Below are positions 25,481 through 34,276 of a stretch of 64,000 nt of DNA, piece by piece. Position numbers and translations under genes: made by a program. This stretch comes from Lysobacter sp. 5GHs7-4 (GTDB lineage: Bacteria > Pseudomonadota > Gammaproteobacteria > Xanthomonadales > Xanthomonadaceae), in contig NZ_CP089924.1 of assembly GCF_021284765.1 (NCBI RefSeq), forward strand, positions 1,816,001 to 1,880,000. Reading direction: 5' to 3'. The notes under the pieces are model-generated. The model was not told where the DNA came from. It searched no databases and was given only the letters and a program-made list of their open reading frames with translations. The stretch's first letter is position 1; each line of letters opens with the position of its first letter.

Positions 25481-26317
25481 TCACATCGCCACATGCCGGA
25501 TCGTGCGCACCACCTGCCAGCGCCCATCGGTCTGCTTCACCTCCAGCGTCTTGTACGACGCCGACAGCCGATGGTGGTACGCCTCGTACTCGATCTTGCC
25601 CGACTCGCGCGTCTGCGGCCGGAACGCCTTGACGTCGACCAGCAGCGCCGGGTGGCCGGAGGCGCGATGCACGCTGCCCTGTTCGTCGTCGGCGATGCGC
25701 ACGCATTCCGACAGCGGCACCACGCGGCGTCCGCGCAGCTGCGCCTGCATCGCGTCGATCATCGCCTTGGACACGTCCTTGCCGTCGATCGACAGGCACA
25801 GCGTGTCGATCGGCGCGGCCTTGGCCAGTTCGCGCGCGAACACCGCCGCGGCCAGCGGCTGCGGGATCGCCGCCACCGAACCGTTCAAGGGGTGATCGGC
25901 CAGCGCGGCCTCGGCCGGGTCCTGGCGCAGCGAATGCACGATCGCCATCGCCAGCACCGCCACGATCACGAAGATCAGGCCCAGCTTGATCCGGAACGCG
26001 CGCTGCTGCGCCGGCGTGCGGCCGCGCGCGACCTGTTCGGGCGGGCGGAAACTGATCGCCGCATAGCCTTCGCCGCCGCGGGTGGAGTCGATCAGGCCGG
26101 ACGCGCGCAGGATTTCGCGCGCGCGCACCTGGTCCTCGGACTTCACCACCCACACCGCCGGCTTGGGCGTGTCGTTGTCGCTGTAGCTGAAGCCGCTGCG
26201 GCGATTGCCCTTGTAGGAACGGTTATGGGTGACGCGTACTTCGATGTCGGCCTCGCGCAGCATCTGCGCGACCTGTTCGACGTTTTCCAGACGCGCGCTG
26301 GAGAAGACCTGTCTCAT
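25481..26317 (-). CDS. DUF2007-domain membrane protein (pathogenicity-related annotation)
   Basis: A 278-residue protein. The N-terminal 75 residues (RQVFSSARLENVEQVAQMLR, VWVVKSEDQVRAREILRASG) match the DUF2007 putative signal-transducing domain. A single membrane helix lies at about 109-130 (KLGLIFVIVAVLAMAIVHSL). The remaining 145 residues (about 131-278) are a predicted periplasmic domain of unknown type (TLCLSIDGKDVSKAMIDAMQ, VVPLSECVRIADDEQGSVHR). Relatives in Xanthomonas are often called pathogenicity-like proteins, without firm function. It is followed two bases earlier on the transcript by tesB, so the two form an operon. Confidence 0.78.
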   Translation of the reverse strand: MRQVFSSARLENVEQVAQMLREADIEVRVTHNRSYKGNRRSGFSYSDNDTPKPAVWVVKSEDQVRAREILRASGLIDSTRGGEGYAAISFRPPEQVARGRTPAQQRAFRIKLGLIFVIVAVLAMAIVHSLRQDPAEAALADHPLNGSVAAIPQPLAAAVFARELAKAAPIDTLCLSIDGKDVSKAMIDAMQAQLRGRRVVPLSECVRIADDEQGSVHRASGHPALLVDVKAFRPQTRESGKIEYEAYHHRLSASYKTLEVKQTDGRWQVVRTIRHVAM

Positions 26318-26318
26318 C

Positions 26319-27218
26319 TCAGTCCTTCGCCGGCACGTGCTGGGCCGCGGCCGAATCCTGCACCACGCGGATCAAACCTTCCTGCGCGGTGCTGGCGACC
26401 AGGTGGCCGTGGCGGTCGTAGATCTGCCCGCGCGCCAGGCCGCGTCCGCCCTGCGCGCTGGGGCTGTCGATCGAATACAGCAGCCAGTCGTCGGCGCGGA
26501 ACGGGCGGTGGAACCACAGCGCGTGATCCAGCGACGCCATCTGCACGTTGGGCTGGTAGTAGCTGATGCCATGCGGGAAGGTCGCCGTGCCCAGCAGATG
26601 GAAATCCGAGGCGTAGGCGAGCAGGGCGCGGTGCAGTTCCGGCGCATCGCCCACTTGTTCGCTCAGACGGAACCAGACCTGCTGATACGGCGGGCGCTTG
26701 GGCGGGTTGAGCTCGTCGCGCGGGTACACGTGGCGGAACTCGAACGGCCCCTGCCGCGACAGCCAGCGCTGCACCTTGGTCGGCAGCGTCGCCATCACCT
26801 CGGCCGGCACCGCCGGCGCGGGCGCGATGTCCTCGGGCTTGGGCACTTCCGGCATCGACAACTGGTGCTCGCCGCCGTCCTCGTCCTTCTGGAACGACGC
26901 GGCCAGGAAGAAGATCGGCTGCCCGTGCTGGATCGCGGTCACCCGCCGCACCGAGAAGCTGCCGCCGTCGCGGGTGCGATCGGCCTGGTAGACGATAGGC
27001 GCCTCGATGTCGCCGGCCTTGAGGAAATAGGCATGCAGCGAATGCGCGCTGCGCGGCGCTTCCAGCGTCGCCTGCGCGGCCGACAGCGCCTGTCCCAGCA
27101 CCTGCCCGCCGAACACGTACTTGGTGCCGATGTCGCGGCTCTGGCCGCGGAACAGATTGTCTTCCAGCCGCTCCAGCGACAGCAGTTCGATCAGTTCGGA
27201 GACGGGGGATGAGCTCAT
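26319..27218 (-). CDS. tesB: Acyl-CoA thioesterase II TesB
   Basis: A 299-residue double hot-dog thioesterase of the TesB family. It shows 'FRGQSRDIGTKYVFGGQVLG' near the start, 'HSLHAYFLKAGDIEAPIVYQ' and 'GGSFSVRRVTAIQHGQPIFF'. In the second half, the catalytic Asp lies in 'MASLDHALWFHRPFRADDWL' and Ser/Gln positions in 'YSIDSPSAQGGRGLARGQIY'. It hydrolyses medium- and long-chain acyl-CoAs in the cytoplasm. The gene precedes the DUF2007 gene by a single base and is likely co-transcribed. Confidence 0.95.
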   Translation of the reverse strand: MSSSPVSELIELLSLERLEDNLFRGQSRDIGTKYVFGGQVLGQALSAAQATLEAPRSAHSLHAYFLKAGDIEAPIVYQADRTRDGGSFSVRRVTAIQHGQPIFFLAASFQKDEDGGEHQLSMPEVPKPEDIAPAPAVPAEVMATLPTKVQRWLSRQGPFEFRHVYPRDELNPPKRPPYQQVWFRLSEQVGDAPELHRALLAYASDFHLLGTATFPHGISYYQPNVQMASLDHALWFHRPFRADDWLLYSIDSPSAQGGRGLARGQIYDRHGHLVASTAQEGLIRVVQDSAAAQHVPAKD

Positions 27219-27320
27219 GGGGCGTGGTTCGGCCGGTCGGTATACGACTTTGAAGTATACGGCCCGATCGGCGGCGGCCTTGACCCGGTGGTAAATGCGG
27301 AGGCTTGCCTGGACGCTGCT

Positions 27321-27902
27321 TCAGCTCGCCGCGGCGGCCGGCTGCAGCCGTTCCAAGCCGCATGCCGCCAGCACCCGCGCCCACGGAAACCGCGGACCGG
27401 GGTCGAGCTTGCGCTGCACCAGCACGGTCGGATCGTCGCTGGCCTCGACCCGGGTGGTGTCCAGGTCCTCGTGACCGGCGATGCGGCGCAGCGCCGGCAG
27501 CTGCACGCGCAACTGCGCCAGCAGGCCGATCAGCGCCTCGATCTGGGCTTCGGTATACGCCTCGTCCATGGCCTGGTGGCGCGAATCCAGCCAGTGTGGG
27601 TAGCGGCCGGTATTGACCAGTTCGATGCCGACCGAGCGCGGGTTGTAGCCGCGCGTGTGGTGGGCCGTGCGCAGCGGATCGACGTAGCGCAGCACGCTGC
27701 CGTCGCGGTCTATGTAGTAATGGCCGCTGTTGCCGGTGCCCGAGCCCGGGTAGAGCACGCGCTCGCCGTACTCGCGCGCGGTCGCCAGATCCGGCAGTTC
27801 GGTGCAGTGGATCACCACCAGATCGACGCTGTCGGCCGCGCGCGGCTCCAGCAGGGCCTCGTAGGGCAGCGCTTGCGCGCGCGGGGGCGGAAGGGGCGGC
27901 AT
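27321..27902 (-). CDS. AmpD-like N-acetylmuramoyl-L-alanine amidase (Amidase_2)
   Basis: A 193-residue Amidase_2 domain protein. The zinc-ligand regions are visible: 'DLVVIHCTELPDLATAREYG' (first His), 'TAHHTRGYNPRSVGIELVNT' (with the catalytic-type Glu), and 'IAGHEDLDTTRVEASDDP' (second His and a downstream Asp). No signal peptide, so a cytoplasmic role in peptidoglycan recycling like AmpD is plausible. Start ATG at 27902. It is divergent from the MOSC gene with only 41 bases between the start codons, so promoters must overlap the coding starts. Confidence 0.87.
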   Translation of the reverse strand: MPPLPPPRAQALPYEALLEPRAADSVDLVVIHCTELPDLATAREYGERVLYPGSGTGNSGHYYIDRDGSVLRYVDPLRTAHHTRGYNPRSVGIELVNTGRYPHWLDSRHQAMDEAYTEAQIEALIGLLAQLRVQLPALRRIAGHEDLDTTRVEASDDPTVLVQRKLDPGPRFPWARVLAACGLERLQPAAAAS

Positions 27903-27943
27903 GGGGCCGGATGCTAACATTCGCCCTCGCACCGGAGCCCGCC

Positions 27944-28444
27944 ATGTCCCTGCCGCCCGCCGACTCCGCCCTAGGCCGCCTGATGGCCCAGCTGCCCCGA
28001 CCCGGCCGGGTGGAGTGGATCGGCCTGCGTCCGAAGCGCGACGTGGCCATGCAGACGGTCGCCGAGGCGTTGGCGCAGACCGGCATCGGCCTGGTCGGCG
28101 ACCGCTACGCCGGCGGCAGCGGCAAGCGCGGGGTGACCCTGATCCAGGCCGAACACCTGCCCGCGATCGTCGCGCTGTCGGGCCGCGACACGCTGGACCC
28201 GGCCCTGCTGCGCCGTAACGTGGTGGTGTCGGGCCTGCCGCTGGTGGCGCTCAAGGGCCGCCGCTTCCGTCTCGGCGAAGCCGTGCTGGAAGGCACCGAG
28301 GACTGCGACCCTTGCTCGCGCATGGAAGACGCGCTCGGGCCCGGCGGCTACAACGCCATGCGCAACCACGGCGGTCTGTGCGCGCGCATCCTCGCGGGTG
28401 GCCGCATCCGTCTGGGCGACGCGCTGGTCGTGCTGGCCGACTGA
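27944..28444 (+). CDS. MOSC domain protein
   Basis: A 166-residue MOSC (molybdenum cofactor sulfurase C-terminal) domain protein. It has 'GLVGDRYAGGSGKRGVTLIQ', 'RRNVVVSGLPLVALKGRRFR' and the conserved Cys region 'EDCDPCSRMEDALGPGGYNA', followed by 'NHGGLCARILAGGRIRLGDA'. MOSC proteins handle or transfer sulfur linked to Mo-cofactor enzymes and N-hydroxylated compound reduction. Start at 27944 after GAGCCCGCC. It is followed 44 bases later by an alpha/beta hydrolase gene. Confidence 0.88.
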   Translation: MSLPPADSALGRLMAQLPRPGRVEWIGLRPKRDVAMQTVAEALAQTGIGLVGDRYAGGSGKRGVTLIQAEHLPAIVALSGRDTLDPALLRRNVVVSGLPLVALKGRRFRLGEAVLEGTEDCDPCSRMEDALGPGGYNAMRNHGGLCARILAGGRIRLGDALVVLAD

Positions 28445-28488
28445 GCGCCGCACGGCCGCGCACCGACCCGACTCAGACCCGGACACGC

Positions 28489-29019
28489 ATGAGCACGCGC
28501 GGACACTGCATCCTTTCCCATGGCTTCGAAAGCGGCCCCGACGCGACCAAGGTGACCGCCCTGGCCGAGGCTGCGCAGCGCCTGGGCTGGAGTCACGAGC
28601 GCCCGGACTACACCGACCTGGACGCGCGCCGCGAGATCAGCGAACTCGGCGACGTGCCGCAGCGGCTGCAGCGCCTGCTCGCGTTGGCCCAGTCGGCCGC
28701 GCAACGCGGGCCGCTGGTGCTGGCCGGTTCCAGCCTGGGCGCCTACATCTCCGGCCTGGTCTCGCTGCAGGTGCCGGTGGCCGGCCTGTTCCTGATGGCG
28801 CCGCCGGTGCGCATGGGGCCGGCGCCGCGCCTGGACGCGGCGCGCGTGCCGATCTCGATCCTGCATGGCTGGGACGACGAACTGATCCCGGCCCAGGATG
28901 TCGTCGACTGGGCTTACCCGCGCCGCGCGCGCGTGCTGCTGGTCGACGACAGCCATCGCCTGTCGGCGCACGTCGACGCCAGCGCCGAAGCCTTCGCGCA
29001 ATTGCTGCAGGGCCTATGA
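28489..29019 (+). CDS. YqiA/alpha-beta hydrolase family esterase
   Basis: A 176-residue alpha/beta hydrolase. The nucleophile elbow '[15 protein letters not shown]' places Ser82 in GxSxG, an Asp at 129/130 ([10 protein letters not shown]) and His156 ([10 protein letters not shown]) completes the triad. The opening '[20 protein letters not shown]' matches short carboxylesterase-like hydrolases related to YqiA. Substrate unknown. It lies between MOSC and rlmKL genes on the same strand, 85 bases before rlmKL. Confidence 0.87.
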   Translation: MSTRGHCILSHGFESGPDATKVTALAEAAQRLGWSHERPDYTDLDARREISELGDVPQRLQRLLALAQSAAQRGPLVLAGSSLGAYISGLVSLQVPVAGLFLMAPPVRMGPAPRLDAARVPISILHGWDDELIPAQDVVDWAYPRRARVLLVDDSHRLSAHVDASAEAFAQLLQGL

Positions 29020-29104
29020 CGCCCTCGCCGCCACACATGCCCTTGACCGCCGCCGCGGATACTGCGCGCGACCGGTCGTTTTTTTCGCTCATCGGGAAGT
29101 CTTC

Positions 29105-31306
29105 GTGAAGTTCTACGTCAGCTGCGGCAAAGGTCTGGAATATCTGCTGGCCGACGAACTGGTCGCGCTGGGCTGCACGCGCGCGACCGCGGCGATGGCC
29201 GGCGCCAACGCCGAAGGCGAACTGCGCGACGCGCAGCGCGCGGTGCTGTGGTCGCGCCTGGCCAGCCGCGTGCTGTGGCCGATCGCCGAGTTCGACTGCC
29301 CCGACGAACACGCGCTTTACGCCGGCGTGGCCGCGATCGACTGGCCGCAGCACCTGGACGCGACCCACACCCTGGCCGTCGACGCGCACGTGTCGGGCAC
29401 CGCGATCACCCATGCCCGCTACGCCGCGCAACGCGTCAAGGACGCCGTGGTCGACGTGATGCGCGCGCGCACCGGCGCGCGCCCGGACGTGGACGTGGAC
29501 GCGCCGGACCTGCGCCTGAACCTGGTCATCCGCAAGAACCGCGCGATCGTCTCCATCGACCTGGGCGGCGGCTCGCTGCACCGGCGCGGCTGGCGCCTGA
29601 AGCAGGGCGAGGCGCCGTTGAAGGAAAACCTCGCCACCGCGGTGCTGATGCGCGGCGGCTGGCCGCGCATCTACGCGCAAGGCGGCGCGCTGATCGATCC
29701 TATGTGCGGCAGCGGCACCCTGCTGATCGAGGGCGCGCTGATGGCGGCCGACGTCGCCCCGGGCCTGCTGCGCCACGACGGCGTCACGCCGACGCGCTGG
29801 CGCGGCTTCGACCGCGCCGCCTGGCAGGCGCTGTGCGACGAGGCGCGTGCGCGCGAGGACGCCGGACGCGCGGCCCTGCGGCCGGTGTTCCAGGGCAGCG
29901 ACCTGGACCCGCATGCGATCCGCGCCGCGCGCGACAACGAGGTCATGGCCGGCCTGGCCGGCGTGATCCGCTGGCAGGTCGTCCCGGTCGAACAACTGCA
30001 GGAGTTGCCGGCACCGGCCGCCGCCGAAACCGTCGAAGGCGAGGGCGCCGCCGCCACCGGTCTGGCGGTGTGCAATCCGCCTTACGACGCGCGTCTGGCC
30101 GCCGATCCGGCGCTGTACCGCGCGCTGGGCAACACCCTCAAGCGGCTGGCGCCGCAATGGCGCGCCAGCCTGCTGTGCGGCGACGCCGACCTGGCCCAGG
30201 CCACCGGCTTGCGCGCCAGCAAGAAGTACCAGCTGTTCAACGGCGCGATCGAATGCACCCTGATCGTCTGCGACCCGATCGCGCCGCGCGCGCGCGCGCA
30301 GGACGCGCCGGACGCGCCGCCGCCGACGTTGTCGGAGGGCGCGCAGATGGTCGCCAATCGCCTGCGCAAGAACCTGCACAAGCTCAAGCGCTGGCGCGAG
30401 CGCGAGGCGGTCAGCTGCTACCGCGTCTACGACGCCGACCTGCCCGAATACGCAGCCGCGATCGACGTCTACGCCAGCGAAGGCCGCGAACCGCAGCTGC
30501 ACCTGCACGTGCAGGAGTACGCCGCGCCCGCGACCATTCCCGAGGCCGACCAGCGCCGCCGCCTCAACGAACTGCTGGCGGCCGCGCGCGAGGCCCTGGC
30601 GGTGCCGCGCGAGCGCATCGCGCTCAAGACCCGGAAGCGCGGCAAGGGCGGCAGCAAATATGCACAGATAGGAGCGGGACGCTTCGACCAGCGCGGCGAA
30701 ATCCTGGTGGTGCGCGAAGGCGCGGCGCGGCTGCGCGTGAACCTGCACGACTACCTCGACACCGGCCTGTTCCTGGACCATCGCCCGATCCGCCTGCGCA
30801 TCGCCGAGGAAGCGCGCGGCCGCCGCTTCCTCAATCTGTTCGGCTACACCGGCGCGGCCACCGTGCACGCCGCGGTCGGCGGCGCCGCCCAGACCACCAC
30901 CGTCGATCTGTCGGCGACGTATCTGCAGTGGTGCGCCGACAACCTGCGCGAGAACGGCATCGGCGGCAACGACCACCGCCTGGTCCAGGCCGACGCCGTG
31001 GCCTGGCTGGAAGCCGACCGCGGCCGCTACGACCTGATCTTCTGCGACCCGCCGACCTTCTCCAACTCCGCGCGCGCCGACGATTTCGACATCCAGCGCG
31101 AGCACGTGCGCCTGCTGCGCGCGGCCGTCGCGCGTCTGGCCGACAACGGCACGCTGTATTTCTCCAACAACTTCCGCCGCTTCCGCCTCGACCAGGAAGC
31201 GGTCGCCGAGTTCGCCGACTGCCGCGAGATCAGCGCCGAGACCATCCCGCCCGATTTCGCCCGCGACGCGCGCATCCACCGCTGCTGGCAGTTGCAACCG
31301 CTGTGA
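29105..31306 (+). CDS. rlmKL: Bifunctional 23S rRNA methyltransferase RlmKL
   Basis: A 733-residue two-domain enzyme. The N-terminal RlmL part has the THUMP domain ([20 protein letters not shown]) and the methyltransferase site '[15 protein letters not shown]' with '[20 protein letters not shown]' (m2G2445). The C-terminal RlmK part has '[20 protein letters not shown]' and '[20 protein letters not shown]' (m7G2069). Both modify domain V of 23S rRNA during assembly. The start is GTG at 29105 after GGGAAGTCTTC. Its stop overlaps the next gene's possible GTG as GTGA. Confidence 0.96.
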   Translation: MKFYVSCGKGLEYLLADELVALGCTRATAAMAGANAEGELRDAQRAVLWSRLASRVLWPIAEFDCPDEHALYAGVAAIDWPQHLDATHTLAVDAHVSGTAITHARYAAQRVKDAVVDVMRARTGARPDVDVDAPDLRLNLVIRKNRAIVSIDLGGGSLHRRGWRLKQGEAPLKENLATAVLMRGGWPRIYAQGGALIDPMCGSGTLLIEGALMAADVAPGLLRHDGVTPTRWRGFDRAAWQALCDEARAREDAGRAALRPVFQGSDLDPHAIRAARDNEVMAGLAGVIRWQVVPVEQLQELPAPAAAETVEGEGAAATGLAVCNPPYDARLAADPALYRALGNTLKRLAPQWRASLLCGDADLAQATGLRASKKYQLFNGAIECTLIVCDPIAPRARAQDAPDAPPPTLSEGAQMVANRLRKNLHKLKRWREREAVSCYRVYDADLPEYAAAIDVYASEGREPQLHLHVQEYAAPATIPEADQRRRLNELLAAAREALAVPRERIALKTRKRGKGGSKYAQIGAGRFDQRGEILVVREGAARLRVNLHDYLDTGLFLDHRPIRLRIAEEARGRRFLNLFGYTGAATVHAAVGGAAQTTTVDLSATYLQWCADNLRENGIGGNDHRLVQADAVAWLEADRGRYDLIFCDPPTFSNSARADDFDIQREHVRLLRAAVARLADNGTLYFSNNFRRFRLDQEAVAEFADCREISAETIPPDFARDARIHRCWQLQPL

Positions 31307-31917
31307 GCGAGGAAGCCGTGAAAGCGCGCAAGCCCGGTGCCTGGACCTTCTTCCTGCAATGGTTGAAGAACCCCCTGCGCACCGCCGCCGTCGCGCCGTC
31401 CAGCCCCGAACTGGCGGCGGCGATGATCGCCGAGCTGCCCGACGATGCGCGCCGCATCATCGAGCTCGGCGGCGGCACCGGCGCGATCACGCGCGCGCTG
31501 TTGGCCGCGGGCATCGCCGATGAAGATTTGCTGGTGCTGGAGCTCAACGAGGCATTGCACGCGCATCTGCATCTGCGCTTCCCGCGGGTGCAGGTGCTGC
31601 TGGGCGATGCGCGTTCGCTGCCGGCGCTGGCGCGCGCCAACGGTTATCTCGACGGCGGCCCGGCCGACGCGATCGTGTCGGGGCTGGGGCTGCTGACCAT
31701 GCCGCCGCAGTTGCAGCGCGGTCTGTTGGCGGCGGCGTTCGAGTGTCTGCGCGGGGACGGGGTGTTCGTGCAGTTCACGTACGGGCCGGCGGCGCCGGTG
31801 GCCGATACGGTGATGCGGGAGTTGGGTTTGCACGTGCGGCGCGGGGAGTTCGTGCTGCGCAACGTGCCGCCGGCGACGGTGTATGTGTATACGCGCACGG
31901 GGCGCGCGGAGGCGTGA
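31303..31917 (+). CDS. Phospholipid/rRNA-type SAM methyltransferase (PmtA/KsgA-like fold)
   Basis: A 204-residue methyltransferase. It opens '[20 protein letters not shown]' and '[20 protein letters not shown]', then motif I '[18 protein letters not shown]', and '[20 protein letters not shown]' - the pattern of phospholipid N-methyltransferase (PmtA) relatives. Substrate not proven. Two GTG starts are possible: 31303 (GTGA overlap with rlmKL) and 31318 (AGGA four bases before). The first is reported here because of the coupling. Codon use in the last third is slightly less GC-rich. Confidence 0.83.
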   Translation: MSEEAVKARKPGAWTFFLQWLKNPLRTAAVAPSSPELAAAMIAELPDDARRIIELGGGTGAITRALLAAGIADEDLLVLELNEALHAHLHLRFPRVQVLLGDARSLPALARANGYLDGGPADAIVSGLGLLTMPPQLQRGLLAAAFECLRGDGVFVQFTYGPAAPVADTVMRELGLHVRRGEFVLRNVPPATVYVYTRTGRAEA

Positions 31918-32455
31918 TCGGCGCGTTCGCGGGGGCGAGGCGATTCGCGCGCTCGGCCCTGTAGGAGCGGCGTGAGCCGCGACCGCGAATCCCGGTGACC
32001 GCGTGCGCCCGGTTCCAATGACCTTCAGATTCCCGCGTCGCGCTTTTAGCTCCCTCCTTTAAAAAGGAGGGTTGGGGAGGATTTGCTGTTGCTGTTGTTT
32101 CTGCTTCTTCTGACCGAAGGTCAAAGGCTTCCGCCTGCTGCGCATGCGGGTCGCTTTCTGTTGCTCGCGCTTTCTGTAGGAGCGGCGTGAGCCGCGACCG
32201 CGAATCCCGACTGTCGCGCCTCTGCGGTTCTGATTGCCCTCCGGAAAGCGGTGCTGTGCTTTTAGCTCCCTCCTTTGACAAAGGAGGGTTGGGGAGGATT
32301 TGCTTTTGGTGTTGTTTTGCTTCTTCTGACCGAAGGTCAAAGGCTTCCGCCTGCTGCGCATGCGGGTCACTTTCTCTTGCTAGCCCAAGAGAAAGTAACC
32401 AAAGAGAAGGGCTTGAGCCAGAAGCTCCCGTGTGGCTTCGGAACTTGCGCCGGGA

Positions 32456-32489
32456 TTTTTCGATAGGACATCCCTGTCCTATCGAAAAA
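32456..32489. repeat. 15-bp perfect hairpin in repeat unit 4
   Basis: TTTTTCGATAGGACA, loop TCCC, exact complement. It differs from the copy at 19378 by a paired G:C for A:T change. Confidence 0.93.
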
Positions 32490-32824
32490 CGGCGCGCGTC
32501 CTGCGCGCCGCCCTCCGGGTCTGGGAATGGTCGTGTGGCTAGAGCCGGCGTCGCGCTTTTAGCTCCCTCCTTTGACAAAGGGTGAAGCCGTGCGCTTACG
32601 AACCGCAGGTTCGTGCACGGCTGAACGCCAGGAGGCTATGCCTGCTGGCTGGGCGGGCTGGGGAGGATTTGCTTTTGCTGTTGTTTCGCTGCTTCTGACC
32701 GAAGGTCAAAGGCTTCCGCCTGCTGCGCATGCGGGTCACTTTCTCTTGCTGACCCAAGAGAAAGTAACCAAAGAGAAGGGTCTGAGCCAGGAGCTCCCGT
32801 GTAGCTTCGGAACTTGCGCCGGGA

Positions 32825-32858
32825 TTTTTCGATAGGACATCCCTGTCCTATCGAAAAA
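32825..32858. repeat. 15-bp perfect hairpin in repeat unit 5
   Basis: Identical to the hairpin at 32456-32489, in the same place relative to the other blocks. Confidence 0.93.
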
Positions 32859-32942
32859 CGGCGCGCGTCCTGCGCGCCGCCCTACGGGTCTGGGAATGGT
32901 CGTGTGGCTTCGGTTCTATGGACTTCAATGCCGGAGCAAACT

Positions 32943-33026
32943 CAACGGCAACGGCAACGGCAACGGCAAACTCAACGGCATTGGCATTGGCATTGGCATT
33001 GGCATTGGCATTGGCATTGGCATTGG
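32943..33026. repeat. Compound hexanucleotide tract (CAACGG)4-CAAACT-CAACGG-(CATTGG)8
   Basis: Four CAACGG, one CAAACT, one CAACGG and eight CATTGG units run without break. The upstream flank matches the tract at 19496. The switch from CAACGG to CATTGG suggests two expansion events. Confidence 0.95.
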
Positions 33027-33212
33027 CGGTTGAAAGCGTTGCTGCCGGGTTTTGTGAGCCGCTTTCTGTGGGAGCGGCGTGAGCCGCGATCGCGTGGGTG
33101 CGCATGGCGGCGTCGCGGTTCGTCGGCGGCCGGTGGTCAAGCCGCATCGCAAACAGGTTCCCGTCGAAAAGGGCCTTCGGCGGCGAGGAAGGCGCGTGGT
33201 GTATGTGTGGCA

Positions 33213-33228
33213 ATTTGCAATTGCAAAT
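33213..33228. promoter_or_regulatory. Perfect 16-bp palindrome upstream of pirin gene
   Basis: ATTTGCAATTGCAAAT lies in an AT-rich pocket (about 33200-33350) of the otherwise GC-rich gap between repeat cluster B and the pirin gene. It is about 180 bases before the start codon. It is a possible regulator site; the binder is unknown. Confidence 0.45.
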
Positions 33229-33409
33229 AGCTATATGGGCGCAGCTCGGCGCTGGGGTGCCGTTCCATTCGGATCCCGTCCGCATCTGCGGAACCTTTAT
33301 TGTTCCAAATTTGTAATAGATACTCCCGTGAATCACTGCTTCGTTCTGTTTTTGCAGTGGCATCCTGTGCCCCAACGCCAATACGGCGGGCGCTACAGGA
33401 GAGAGGACC

Positions 33410-34276
33410 ATGGCCACCAACCAAGACGTTTCCCATCGCTACGCCCGCGTCGGTCGCAAGCTGCGCGGGCAGCCGACTTCGGACGGGGCCGGCGTGCGGC
33501 TGACGCGGTTGATCGGTGGGGCCGAGTTGCCGGATCTGGACCCGTTCCTGCTGCTGGACGAGTTCGGCACCGATCGCGCCGAGGACTACATCGCCGGCTT
33601 TCCGGAGCATCCGCATCGCGGTTTCGAGACCGTGACCTACATGCTCGACGGGCGCATGCGCCACAAGGACAACCATGGCAACGAAGGCGTGCTGGTGCCC
33701 GGCAGCGTGCAGTGGATGACCGCCGGCCGCGGTCTGGTGCATTCGGAGATGCCCGAGCAGCAGGAGGGCCGCATGCGCGGTTTCCAGCTGTGGGTGAACC
33801 TGCCGGCGCGCGAGAAGATGACCGAGCCCAAGTACCAGGAGTTCGCCCCCGAGCGCATCGTCCAACTGCAGCCCGCGCAAGGCGTGCAGCTGAAGCTGAT
33901 CGCCGGCGCCGTCGGCGACCTGCGCGGGCCGATCGCGCAGCCGGCGACCGAGCCGGTGTACATCGACGTCGCGCTGCAAGCCGGCGCCGACTGGGAGTAC
34001 GACCTGCCCGAAGGCCACAACGTCTTCGTCTACGTGTACGAGGGCGGCGTGGAGATCGGTCAGGGCGAGGACGCGCGCCAGGTCGACTCGCAGGAACTGG
34101 CGGTGTTGTCCGGTGGCCAGCGCCTGAAGCTGCGCGACCTGGGCCGCGACAGCCGTCTGATCCTGGTTGGCGGTCGTCCGTTGCGCGAGCCGGTCGCGCG
34201 TTACGGTCCGTTCGTGATGAACACCAAGCAGGAAGTCATGCAGGCCTTCGTCGACTTTCAGGAAGGCAAGTTCTGA
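33410..34276 (+). CDS. Pirin family protein (first copy)
   Basis: A 288-residue bicupin pirin. Metal ligands are visible as His67 and His69 in 'PEHPHRGFETVTYMLDG' and His111 and Glu113 in 'GRGLVHSEMPEQ'. The C-terminal cupin ends with a typical 'KQEVMQAFVDFQEGKF'. Pirins bind Fe and act as quercetinase-like dioxygenases or redox-linked regulators. The ATG follows GGAGAGAGGACC. Its last 19 bases overlap the end of the convergent flavoprotein gene. A second pirin gene lies at 37876. Confidence 0.94.
   Translation: MATNQDVSHRYARVGRKLRGQPTSDGAGVRLTRLIGGAELPDLDPFLLLDEFGTDRAEDYIAGFPEHPHRGFETVTYMLDGRMRHKDNHGNEGVLVPGSVQWMTAGRGLVHSEMPEQQEGRMRGFQLWVNLPAREKMTEPKYQEFAPERIVQLQPAQGVQLKLIAGAVGDLRGPIAQPATEPVYIDVALQAGADWEYDLPEGHNVFVYVYEGGVEIGQGEDARQVDSQELAVLSGGQRLKLRDLGRDSRLILVGGRPLREPVARYGPFVMNTKQEVMQAFVDFQEGKF

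Larger units (their letters stand above)
31918..33090 (+). repeat. Mosaic hairpin-repeat cluster B
   Basis: A gene-free 1.2 kb with three units of the family seen at 18.7-19.8 kb: unit 3 (31960 to about 32170, truncated), unit 4 (32175 to about 32545), unit 5 (about 32545-33060). Shared blocks in order: 24-bp repeat (31960, 32175, 33067), CCTCCTTT/AAAGGAGG, GACCGAAGGTC, the block with CTTTCTCTTG/CAAGAGAAAG, the 15-bp stem (32456, 32825), GGCGCGC/GCGCGCC, and in unit 5 the hexanucleotide tract. Unit 5 has the same insert (32581-32655) as unit 2 of cluster A. Open frames through it encode repeat-like peptides only. Confidence 0.87.

Noticed and set aside
32814..33230. Open frame through repeat unit 5 and the hexanucleotide tract
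   Set aside because: It encodes QR and HW runs from the repeats. Similar frames occur in the other units but with different ends, so it is a repeat artefact rather than a gene.
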